Shown here: positions 45,963 to 53,943 of the stretch, in pieces | Position numbering within the stretch: position 1 is the stretch's first letter | Layout: each line of letters opens with the position of its first letter | NCBI RefSeq assembly: GCF_000092065.1 | Contig: NC_009362.1 | Coordinates: 248,001-312,000, forward strand | Direction: 5' to 3' | Origin: Ostreococcus lucimarinus CCE9901 | Taxonomy: Eukaryota > Chlorophyta > Mamiellophyceae > Mamiellales > Bathycoccaceae | DNA: 64,000 bases | Notes under the pieces: model-generated | The model's database searches: none | What the model was told of the DNA's origin: nothing | What the model saw: the letters and a program-made list of their open reading frames with translations, nothing else | Translations under genes and position numbers: made by a program

Positions 45963-46940
45963 TCAGAAAATCACGCCGCCCGCGGCTTCGAAGGCGTCTT
46001 TCGAATCTATCGGGATTAAGTCACCCACGGTCAAAAGCTCGAACGATGGCGCGGGCGCGGCTAGAATTGCGCTCCATTCATCCTTTGAAAAGTCCCGGCG
46101 AGAAAACGTGGTCTCCGTAAACTCGCCGTCGGCGTCCACTATATCCTCTACTGGTCCTCTAGATACCGTGATCCAGTGTCTATCTTCATTCACGGCATCA
46201 TCAACGATCGGTGGGAACGCTTGCATGTGAAAAGACCAATCGTTTCTTGACTTCCCATCCACCGACACGCTCGCCGTTGACCTCGCCGCGTCGATGTCAA
46301 ACTCGCACCGCCTCAAATCCATCCCGAGTCCCACCCCGATCGCCTTCACGTGCGCCTCCTTCAGGCTCCAGTGCTTTCTAAACAACTCCTCTCCCGCGCG
46401 TTCTCCGTCCCTCGCCGCTACACCCGCGATCGACGCCCGCTCGCGATCCGTCAGGACCGACGAAAACGTCTCCAACAACTTTCCCACGTCTCGCTCCGCG
46501 CCCCCCCCTCCCGTCACTCGTCGCACCTGTCCCGGCGCCGCCACGTCCACTCCCACCACCGCGTGCGTTTCACTCGCCAGCACGACGTAATCACCCTCGT
46601 GCGAGACGTTATAATTAAAATTCGGCGCCCCCGCGACGCTCGCGCGCGCCCCGTGAAACGGCTTCGACCCTTTGGTTCTCCGCACGTCCAGCGCCTCCAC
46701 GCGCGCGTCTCGCCACCGCGCGTCCTCCGCGCTCGCACACGCGCGTTTAATCGCCGCGCGTTGCATCAATCGCGACAGCAACGCGCGCTTACGGTCTTCA
46801 AAGCGATGAAATCGCGTCACTTCTTCGCGTTCGTGCGTCGGGAGGATCGTCAAGACGAAGGCGAACTCGTCGACGCCGGGGCGCCACGTCGTGGAGTTGA
46901 CGATCCAGCGCAGGCGCAGGTGATCGGCGGTGTCGAGCAT
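45963..46940 (-). CDS. 4'-phosphopantetheinyl transferase (Sfp/AASDHPPT type)
   Basis: 325 residues from the ATG giving 'MLDTADHLRLRWIVNSTTW'. It transfers phosphopantetheine from CoA to carrier-protein Ser residues. Seen: 'RFHRFEDRKRALLSRLMQRA', 'GSKPFHG', 'FNYNVSHEGDYVVLAS', the Mg-binding 'AVVGVDVAAPG' and 'FRKHWSLKEAHVKAIGVGLG' (W/KEA motif). Spacing and two-domain length fit the Sfp-like group, which activates fatty-acid synthase, polyketide synthases or lysine-pathway enzymes. The targets are not in this window. Its start is 200 bp from the 3' end of TGT on the same strand. Confidence 0.9.
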   Translation of the reverse strand: MLDTADHLRLRWIVNSTTWRPGVDEFAFVLTILPTHEREEVTRFHRFEDRKRALLSRLMQRAAIKRACASAEDARWRDARVEALDVRRTKGSKPFHGARASVAGAPNFNYNVSHEGDYVVLASETHAVVGVDVAAPGQVRRVTGGGGAERDVGKLLETFSSVLTDRERASIAGVAARDGERAGEELFRKHWSLKEAHVKAIGVGLGMDLRRCEFDIDAARSTASVSVDGKSRNDWSFHMQAFPPIVDDAVNEDRHWITVSRGPVEDIVDADGEFTETTFSRRDFSKDEWSAILAAPAPSFELLTVGDLIPIDSKDAFEAAGGVIF

Positions 46941-47140
46941 GGCGCCCGAAGGCGCGGGAAGCGCGACGGGGCGCGATGTGCGGCGCGCGCGCGTCGATGT
47001 CGAGTGCGAGCGTTTTCTGGCGGTTACACATCCGTCGACGAGGCGACGCGACGAACGCGGAGGAGAGGTACGAATACATATGAATACATCGCGCGCGACG
47101 CGTTGAACCGAGTTGGATTTACGAATCGAATCTCGCCGTA

Positions 47141-48454
47141 TCAAATCTCGCCGTTCAGGATGCCCTCGCGAACGCGACGCATCTTATCGCCCATGTGATA
47201 CAGGTTGTGCTCGCTCGCCAAGGACCAAGCGAGCGGTTCGTTGGCGCGATCGAGGTGATGAAGATAGCCCAAGGTGTGCTTGGTGCAGAGCGTGCACTCG
47301 CACTCTTCGCACGCGGGTTCGGTGCTGGTTCGGAATTCGGCGCGACGGAAGTTTATGCGTCCGCGAGAGCGCGTGAATAGCGTGCCGTGTCTCGCCACTT
47401 GAGTCGGGTAGCAACTGTCGAACGTGTCGACGCCGTTCGCCACCGCGTGCTCGATGTTTTCCATGTCAGCGATCCCCAGGAGGTGATTCGGCAAGTGTTT
47501 CGGAAGGAGAGGCATCAAAAACTCGAGCAAAGCGCCGAGTTCGGCGGCGTCGCGGCCGAGAGAACCGCCAATCGCGAGCCCGTCGAACGGCAGGGCGCTC
47601 AGGTACTCGACCGACATCCGTCGTAGCTCGCGATCCACGCCTCCGTGCACGACGCCGTACATCGCCTGTTGACGCACGTCCTTCAAGTGCGTCTCCAAAC
47701 TCCTCGTCATCCATCGATGCGACCGATGCACGCTCTCCTCCAACGTCTCGCGATCGATGTCGTACGGCGGCAACTCGTCGAGCGGAATGATGATGTCCGC
47801 CCCGATTTGTTTCTGACTCAACACGCTCGACTCCGGCGTGAGCGTCATCTTCGTCCCGTCCCTGTACGACCGAAACGTCGCCCCCTCTTCGCTCACGTCG
47901 ATCAATAAATTCTCCCGTCGATGCTTCGTCGCCTTTCTGCTCTTCAACTCCTTCGTCTTCCCCTTCGCGTTCGCCGAGCGGTCCGGCGTCCCGAGCGAAA
48001 ACACCTGAAACCCACCGCTGTCCGTGATCACCGGCCCTCGGCGTCCCATGAACGCGTGTATCCCTCCCATCGCCTCCACCGTCGCCGCGCCCGGCTGCAG
48101 CATCAGGTGATACGTGTTCGCGAACATCAAATCGATCCCGGCGCGCCGCAGCGCGTCGCCCCGCACCGCCTTCATCGCCGCGTTCGTCCCGACCGCGACG
48201 TACCCCGGCGTCGCGATCGTCCCGCGCGGCGTGTGAATCATCCCCGCCCGCGCGTTCGAGCGCGTCGACGCGCGCAGGACCTCGAACCGGAAGCGCGGCG
48301 ACGCCGGCGACGCCGCCGGCGCCCGCTCGAGACGCGCGTCGGTCGACGCGCTCGAACGCGCCGACGCCGACGCGTCGCGCGCGCGCGCGCATCGCGACGC
48401 GCGCGCGACGCGGTCGAGGACGCCGCGCGCGCGCGCGACGCGCGCGACGCGCAT
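47141..48454 (-). CDS. TGT: Queuine tRNA-ribosyltransferase catalytic subunit
   Basis: 437 residues from the ATG at 48454; a basic, Ala-rich first ~50 residues could target mitochondria. TIM-barrel motifs: 'FANTYHLMLQPGA', 'GPVITDSGGFQVFSL' (catalytic Asp), 'VHGGVDRELR', 'GLAIGGSLG', 'GVDTFDSCYPTQVARHGTLF' (second Asp) and the zinc site 'ECTLCTKHTLGYLHHL' (CxCx2C plus His). The enzyme swaps guanine-34 for queuine in tRNA Asp, Asn, His and Tyr. Eukaryotes need dietary or symbiont queuine, so this implies salvage by the alga. Divergent from RAD51 across a promoter that contains a 53-54-bp minisatellite. Confidence 0.93.
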   Translation of the reverse strand: MRVARVARARGVLDRVARASRCARARDASASARSSASTDARLERAPAASPASPRFRFEVLRASTRSNARAGMIHTPRGTIATPGYVAVGTNAAMKAVRGDALRRAGIDLMFANTYHLMLQPGAATVEAMGGIHAFMGRRGPVITDSGGFQVFSLGTPDRSANAKGKTKELKSRKATKHRRENLLIDVSEEGATFRSYRDGTKMTLTPESSVLSQKQIGADIIIPLDELPPYDIDRETLEESVHRSHRWMTRSLETHLKDVRQQAMYGVVHGGVDRELRRMSVEYLSALPFDGLAIGGSLGRDAAELGALLEFLMPLLPKHLPNHLLGIADMENIEHAVANGVDTFDSCYPTQVARHGTLFTRSRGRINFRRAEFRTSTEPACEECECTLCTKHTLGYLHHLDRANEPLAWSLASEHNLYHMGDKMRRVREGILNGEI

Positions 48455-48491
48455 CGCGTCGCGATGCGCCGCGCGCGCGACCGTCGCGCGC

Positions 48492-48640
48492 GCGTCCGAC
48501 CGACCGCACATTACACGACTGTTTACCCACACACAGACCGCCATCGCGTCCGACCGACCGCACACACCGCACTGTTTACCCACACACAGACCGCCATCGC
48601 GTCCGACCGACCGCACACACCGCACTGTTTACCCACACAC
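48492..48640. repeat. 53-54-bp minisatellite in the TGT/RAD51 promoter
   Basis: Nearly three copies start at 48492, 48546 and 48599. The shared core is CGTCCGACCGACCGCACA, followed by ACTGTTTACCCACACAC. Copies 2 and 3 are almost identical, copy 1 differs around 'TTACACGA'. The array sits 38 bp upstream of the TGT ATG and 60 bp upstream of the RAD51 ATG, so each copy may contribute binding sites to both genes. Confidence 0.9.
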
Positions 48641-48699
48641 CGATCCGCGTCCACCCGGTGACGCGCGCCGTCGCGGCGTCACCTCGCGACGCGATCGCG

Positions 48700-48870
48700 A
48701 TGTCGGCGTGCGCCGTCGACGACCGCGCGCTCGCGCGAGACGACGACGTCGCGCGCGACGAACCGATCGCGACGACGACGCCGATCGCCGCGCTCGAGGT
48801 GCGACGACGCGCGACGACGCGCGCGAACGACGACGCGAACGACGACGCGATGCGATTCGAACGAGTCGTT

Positions 48871-48915
<45 letters not shown>

Positions 48916-50110
48916 ACGCGCGACGAGGGACGCGACGGACGACGCGCGACGGCGCGTTCGCGCGGATGACGACTGACGACGAACGAACGGCGACGCCGAA
49001 CGGACTCGGACGACGCAGGAATCTGGGATCGCGGCGTCCGACGTGAGCAAGCTGCGCGACGCGGGCGTGCACACGGTGGAGGGACTCGCGGCGGCGTCGA
49101 GGAAGCACCTGCAATCGATCAAGGGGCTGTCGGAACAGAAGGTGGAGAAGCTGAAGCAAGCGGGTGCGAGCGAGGCGCGAGGCGAGGCGACGCGAGCGAA
49201 CGCGCGAGGACGCGGGGGGGGCGCGACGCGCGAGGGCGACGCGAGAGGTGCCTCGTTTGATGGATTGAAAGCGAGCACCCGAGGAGACTGACGAGAGACG
49301 CGACGACGCGCGAGCGACGCAGCGAACGCGATCGTGCCCGCGGGATTCACGACGGCGAAGATGATCGATCAGCAGCGTCAGGATACGATATATATCACGA
49401 CGGGTTCGGCCAAGGTGGACGAATTGTTGCAGGGGGGGATCGAAAGCGGGAGCGTGACGGAGATTTACGGCGAGTTCAGGACGGGGAAGACGCAGTTGAT
49501 GCACACGCTCGCGGTGACGAGCCAGATGCCGATCGAGCACGGTGGTGGCGAGGGTAAGTGTCTGTACATCGATACCGAAGGCACGTTCCGTCCGCAGCGG
49601 TTGATTCAGATCGCCGAGAGATTCAACATGGATCCCTCGGCGGTGCTGGATAACGTGGCGTACGCCAAGGCGCACAACGTCGAACATCAGAGCGAACTTT
49701 TGCTCGCCGCCGCAGGAATGATGGCGGAGACGCGATTCTCGCTCATGATTATCGACTCCGTCACCAATCTCTACCGCACCGAATACGAAGGTCGCGGTGA
49801 ACTGAGCGCGCGTCAGATGCACCTCGGGAAATTTTTGCGCCAACTCGCCCGTCTCGCGGATGAGTTCGGCGTCGCCGTCATCGTATCGAACCAAGTCGTC
49901 GCTAACCCTGAAGGCGGACCATTCGCGGGAGCGAATGCGCTCAAACCCATCGGCGGGAACATCATGGCGCACGCGAGCACGACGCGATTAGCCCTTCGCA
50001 AGGGGCGCGGAGAGAACAGAGTGATGAAAGTCGTGTGTTCTCCCGTGCTGCCGGAATCGGAGGCGCAATTTTCCATCAGCGAGTTTGGTATCGAAGACGC
50101 CAAGGATTAA
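48700..50110 (+). CDS. RAD51: RAD51 recombinase, two introns
   Basis: Exons 48700-48798, 49019-49163 and 49323-50110; introns of 220 and 159 nt open GTGCGA, have CTGAC 42 and 31 nt before the acceptor and end GCAG. Product 343 residues, the normal RAD51 length. Exon 2 codes the helix-hairpin-helix domain ('[20 protein letters not shown]', '[15 protein letters not shown]'); the junction gives '...[10 protein letters not shown]'. Exon 3 carries Walker A '[16 protein letters not shown]', '[13 protein letters not shown]', Walker B '[15 protein letters not shown]', '[19 protein letters not shown]' and the end 'GIEDAKD'. It forms filaments on ssDNA for homologous recombination. Confidence 0.94.
48872..48911. 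repeat. (GAC)n microsatellite in RAD51 intron 1
   Basis: About 13 uninterrupted triplets inside the intron, like the GAC runs in other promoters and genes of this window. Confidence 0.85.
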
Positions 50111-50168
50111 AGCGAGCGAAGACGTTTCCATGTATTTCATAATTTTACAACTTTCGTTCCACTACGTC

Positions 50169-51107
50169 TCAGCGCAGCGTCGTCGAGTACCACGCAACAC
50201 CGCACGCTATGGCGACGCCGCCGCAGATTTGTAAGCCCAGCCTCAGTTTTTCGTAGTCGAACTTTTCGCGCGCCTCTTGACCGTACTGCTCTTCCAACGT
50301 TTTTTCTCGCTTCTTTCGCCCACCGGATGCGCTCGCCTTGGCACCGGTCGACCATTTATCGCTGTACGGAGCGAACGAATCTGGATCGCGCAGCAACGGC
50401 ACCTCCACGCGTTCGTTCGCCGCAATCTCCATTTTCGGCGCTTCAAGAATGAACCGCAACTCCTCCGCCTGCTTCCGAATAGACTTCTCCGGATGTACGC
50501 TCTCCAGGTACTTGTAAATCTCCAACGCCTTATCCCCTTGGCCGTACGCATCCAGCGCGAGCGCCTTGTAAATCTGAATCCGTCCGCCGAGTAGACTCGT
50601 CTCGCTAGTCTCGTCTTCGGCCGCCTTAAACCACTTCACCGCGTCGTCGTACATACCACGACCGTACGCATACACCCCAGAATCATACATTTTCGTCGCG
50701 CTCTCGATCTCGCCTCGCAGCGTTCTCGCGTTTGACTCCAACTTCTCCGCGATTTTCTCCGCGTACTTTCGCTGCGCCTCGGGCGCTTCGGCCAAGCTCG
50801 AGTACCCCAGCGCCTTCGCGACCGTCGTCTCGAAGTCTTCGCCCGCCTCGAACGCTTCTTGAAACCTCTGCGTCGCCTTCAGCACCTTCGCCGCGTCGGC
50901 ACCGGTGGGAATGAGCGCGCGCCGGACCTCCTGCAGCAGCGCTTTCGACGCGTTGTTTGCTGGATTGCTGCTCACGACGACGGGTTTGGAGGCGATTATC
51001 GCGTCGTCCGCGCGCCGTTCGGAGCTCGAGCGCTGCGCGGTGCGCGAGCGTCGCGCGCGTCGCGCGTGCGCGAGGTTAGGGAGGACGGCGCGCGCGAGGG
51101 CGGGCAT
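50169..51107 (-). CDS. Plastid-type TPR protein with C-terminal membrane segment
   Basis: 312 residues. The start is Arg/Ala/Ser-rich (1-35), probably a plastid presequence. Residues ~50-125 form charged helices ('ALLQEVRRALIPTGADAAKV'). Two or three TPR units lie at ~140-220 ('YDSGVYAYGRGMYDDAVKWF', 'YKALALDAYGQGDKALEIYK', 'YLESVHPEKSIRKQAEELRF'). The C-terminus has a basic stretch, then a hydrophobic helix ('QICGGVAIACGVAWYS') just before the end. It resembles small thylakoid or envelope TPR proteins conserved in plants and algae, but I cannot name it. Convergent with RAD51, 58 bp between stops. Confidence 0.7.
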   Translation of the reverse strand: MPALARAVLPNLAHARRARRSRTAQRSSSERRADDAIIASKPVVVSSNPANNASKALLQEVRRALIPTGADAAKVLKATQRFQEAFEAGEDFETTVAKALGYSSLAEAPEAQRKYAEKIAEKLESNARTLRGEIESATKMYDSGVYAYGRGMYDDAVKWFKAAEDETSETSLLGGRIQIYKALALDAYGQGDKALEIYKYLESVHPEKSIRKQAEELRFILEAPKMEIAANERVEVPLLRDPDSFAPYSDKWSTGAKASASGGRKKREKTLEEQYGQEAREKFDYEKLRLGLQICGGVAIACGVAWYSTTLR

Positions 51108-51199
51108 GAGTCGCGCGATGCAGTGACGTCGAAGTCGGTAAATATTTCAAGCTCTGATTTTACAACGGCGTCGCGACGACGCGCGCGCGCGAATCCGGG

Positions 51200-52753
51200 C
51201 TACGATTTATCGCCGGGAAGAGCGATCGATTTAGGCTTGCGCTGACGAACTTTTTTCGACTTTGGAACCGTCGCCGGGACGCTGTTCGCCGGGCGCTTGG
51301 CGCCTGCGGCGGCGCCGGCGGAGACGACGCTACCGCTCGACGTCATCCGACGGACGACGACGCTGACGGATCGATCGGTGGAATCGAGCGGTAAGGCGCG
51401 AGACTTCTGCGCGCGACCGATTGCATCTTTCGTTACCGCACCGTCGAGACGTTCGAACGCGTCGTTGGCGCGTTTGGTGTCGGTAAACGTGACGAGGCAG
51501 GAGGTGGTTTTTTTGCCGCCGAGAGCCGCGGAGTCCGTCGTCGTCGCATCGAGAAAGCTTCCCTGCACGCTCTCGATGTGCGCTCGATCGGTTTCTTCGA
51601 ACACCATCTTCAACGCCTCCGCGCTCGTCCCACGCGGAATGCGATGGATAAAAAGCTTGCACAGGTCCTCGGCGTCCACTTTGTGCGGCGGCGCGTCCAC
51701 CTCAAAGATGGGTTTCGCCTCGCGAACCGCCCATAACACTAAGTCTAATGCCGCTTTGGCGTCCTCGACGGAATCGTGATAGCCCGCCTCAGTTTGTCTC
51801 ATCTTTCGTTTGAGCAAAGTTTCGCACAAAATCGCCAAGCTCGGCGTCGACCGAGGGAGATTCTTGTAACGAAACAACATTCCAGTGTCGATGACGGGTT
51901 GATGGTCAATCTTTAAAGACTTCAAATCATGCATCAACGAATGACCCACGAGCACAGTTCCCGGTTTACACAACTCCACGAGTCTATCCTGCACGTCGCT
52001 CAACGTCGTCGGCGCCGCGAGGACGTTCTCCGCCTTCAACCCAGTAATCTCCGTTCTCATGTCGACGATGTTCCCCGGCGGCTTCACGAGCGTCTTCAAC
52101 AAAATATTTCCCTCATCATCCACCACGGACACCCCGACGAGCGCTCGCGTGTCGTCATCCGTCTCACACATCTCACAATCCACCCCCAACAACCTCGGCT
52201 TCATCTCTTTCTCCACGCACCAACGCACGGGTCGATACTTTGTCCGTCGCCACGGCGGTTCGTGCGACGGCAACCGATAATACGCCTCCGCGAACCCCTC
52301 ATGCTTTCGCGTTCGTCGCACCAGCGCCCACGCTCGATCACCCTTCGCATCGACGACCTCGTCGTCGCCCCACTCGTCCCACTCCGCGCGTTTCTTCCGC
52401 CATTGATCGTGTTTCGTCAGCGCCGTCACGCGCGCCGTCCCGAGCGCCGTCCCGAGCGTCTCCACAAACTTTCTCAGCGTCTCCGCCGTGTGCCGGCTCG
52501 GATCGCCTCGTTGGTTCTCCGGTCGCTTCACGTTCGCCTTGAGCCACGCCTTGAAGTCGCACCCCGGGTGTTCGCTCGGCGCGGCGGTGAATCGACGCTG
52601 CGCATCCTTGACCACGCGCACGAGCGCGGCGAATTCCTGTTCGAGACGTGACCGCGTCAGTCCACAGCGCGCCTCGCGACGACGCGCGCCATCTTCCACG
52701 CGCGACGAACGACGCGACGCGCGCGCGCGCCGCACCTCGGCGCTCGTCGGCAT
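51200..52753 (-). CDS. DEDDh 3'-5' exonuclease, small-RNA-degrading-nuclease (SDN) type, with C-terminal RRM
   Basis: 517 residues. The exonuclease core has 'LLGVDCEMCETDDDTRALVG' (DxE), 'VLVGHSLMHDLKSLKI' (second Asp) and 'YHDSVEDAKAALDLVLWAVR' (HxxxxD), the DEDDh set of the REX/SDN family. The C-terminal ~100 residues look like a diverged RRM ('KLFIHRIPRGTSAEALKMVF', 'SCLVTFTDTKRANDAFERLD'), as in Arabidopsis SDN1-3, which trim mature miRNAs. A Lys/Arg-rich tail suggests nuclear entry. rRNA or snoRNA 3' trimming is equally possible in this alga. Confidence 0.85.
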   Translation of the reverse strand: MPTSAEVRRARASRRSSRVEDGARRREARCGLTRSRLEQEFAALVRVVKDAQRRFTAAPSEHPGCDFKAWLKANVKRPENQRGDPSRHTAETLRKFVETLGTALGTARVTALTKHDQWRKKRAEWDEWGDDEVVDAKGDRAWALVRRTRKHEGFAEAYYRLPSHEPPWRRTKYRPVRWCVEKEMKPRLLGVDCEMCETDDDTRALVGVSVVDDEGNILLKTLVKPPGNIVDMRTEITGLKAENVLAAPTTLSDVQDRLVELCKPGTVLVGHSLMHDLKSLKIDHQPVIDTGMLFRYKNLPRSTPSLAILCETLLKRKMRQTEAGYHDSVEDAKAALDLVLWAVREAKPIFEVDAPPHKVDAEDLCKLFIHRIPRGTSAEALKMVFEETDRAHIESVQGSFLDATTTDSAALGGKKTTSCLVTFTDTKRANDAFERLDGAVTKDAIGRAQKSRALPLDSTDRSVSVVVRRMTSSGSVVSAGAAAGAKRPANSVPATVPKSKKVRQRKPKSIALPGDKS

Positions 52754-53037
52754 CGCCTCGCGAAGTGCGGCGCGCGAGGCGGCGGCCGCGCCGACGCCCC
52801 GACTCGACCGACGCGTTCGCTACCACAACCTTCGATTATAATACAACGCATCGAGCGATGACGCTCTTTAGAATTCAACGCACCGTCCGTTCGCGCGTCG
52901 TCGCGTCGCCCTCGCGCGTCGCTCGACCTCGCGTCGTCCTCGCGCGCGTCGCTCGCTCGACCTCGCGTCCCTCTCGCCCCGCGTCCCTCTCGTCCCGCGC
53001 GCGTCGCGCGTCGCCGCGCGCTCGCCGACGCGCGCGC

Positions 53038-53316
53038 TCACTTACTCCCCGCGCGCTTCCCCTCGCCCTTCTTCGGCGGCCCTTTCCCTCGTCGCTTCAA
53101 TCGCTCGAGTTTCACCTTGCGTCGCGTCTCGTCCGGCGCCGTGAACAGCGGATCGAGCGCCGCCATGGTCTTCGGGTAGTACGCCGCGAGCCGTTCGCCG
53201 ATCAGCGGCGCGCGCAGGATTTTTCTCCCGCTCGGTCGACCGTCGCCGAGGTGCGCGCCGAAGACGCGCGCGGCGACGCGCGCGATCTCGGTCGCGGTCT
53301 TCGCGACGCCCGGCAT
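53038..53316 (-). CDS. MRPS33: Mitochondrial ribosomal protein mS33
   Basis: 92 residues from the ATG giving 'MPGVAKTATEIARVAARVFG'. The conserved core 'SGRKILRAPLIGERLAAYYP' and the Lys/Arg-rich end ('RRKVKLERLKRRGKGPPKKG') match MRPS33/mS33, a small-subunit mitoribosomal protein without bacterial homologue. The size is normal. It is divergent from SUMO with only 55 bp between the two ATGs. Confidence 0.85.
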   Translation of the reverse strand: MPGVAKTATEIARVAARVFGAHLGDGRPSGRKILRAPLIGERLAAYYPKTMAALDPLFTAPDETRRKVKLERLKRRGKGPPKKGEGKRAGSK

Positions 53317-53371
53317 CGCGGCGTCGTCTGACGACACACGACGGCGACGCGAACGACGAACCGCGACGACG

Positions 53372-53820
53372 ATGAGCGACGACGAGGACGTGAAGAAGGA
53401 GGTGAAGGAGGATCACATCAACATCAAAGTTCGGGACATGGTAAGACGGCGCGAAGACGGCGCGAGGGCGGCGAAGACGCGCGCGGGATGGATGGATGGA
53501 TTTTAAACGTCATCGCGTCGACGTCGAGGGAACGACGCGCGAGGCGCGCGCGAGAGGCGAGCGAGGCGAGAGAGGACTGACGATCGAACGCGCGGCGCGG
53601 CGATGGGCAGGATAACAACGAGGTGCACTTCAAGGTGCGACCGTCGACGAAGTTTTCAAAGGTGTTCGACGCGTACTGCCAACGCAAGGCGTTGCAGCCG
53701 AACGCGGTTCGATTTTTGATGGACGGTGAGCGGTTGCGGCCGGATCAAACGCCGGAGGAGATGGACATGGAGGATGGCGATTGCATCGATGCGATGATGG
53801 AGCAGGTGGGCGGGGGCTGA
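53372..53820 (+). CDS. SUMO: SUMO (small ubiquitin-like modifier), one intron
   Basis: Exons 53372-53440 and 53611-53820; the 170-nt intron opens GTAAGA, has CTGAC 30 nt before the acceptor and ends GCAG, phase 0. Product 92 residues: an acidic/Lys-rich tail ('MSDDEDVKKEVKEDHINIKV'), then the ubiquitin fold ('NNEVHFKVRPSTKFSKVFDA', 'AVRFLMDGERLRPDQTPEEM'), then 'CIDAMMEQVGGG'. SUMO is joined to Lys residues through a C-terminal diglycine. Here the frame ends in three Gly, so at most one residue must be removed, or none. Confidence 0.93.
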
Positions 53821-53943
53821 GCGGGGAACGCGGGGACGACGCGGACGCGGACGAGACGCGATTTAGGATCAAACGCCATAATGTGATAACGATGCGCATC
53901 GACTCTTGATTTCATTCTGCTACGTCTATTACTGGTGCTTCGC

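Noticed and set aside
48492-48640. CRISPR array
   Set aside because: Units are contiguous tandem copies of 53-54 bp with no unique spacers, and the genome is eukaryotic.
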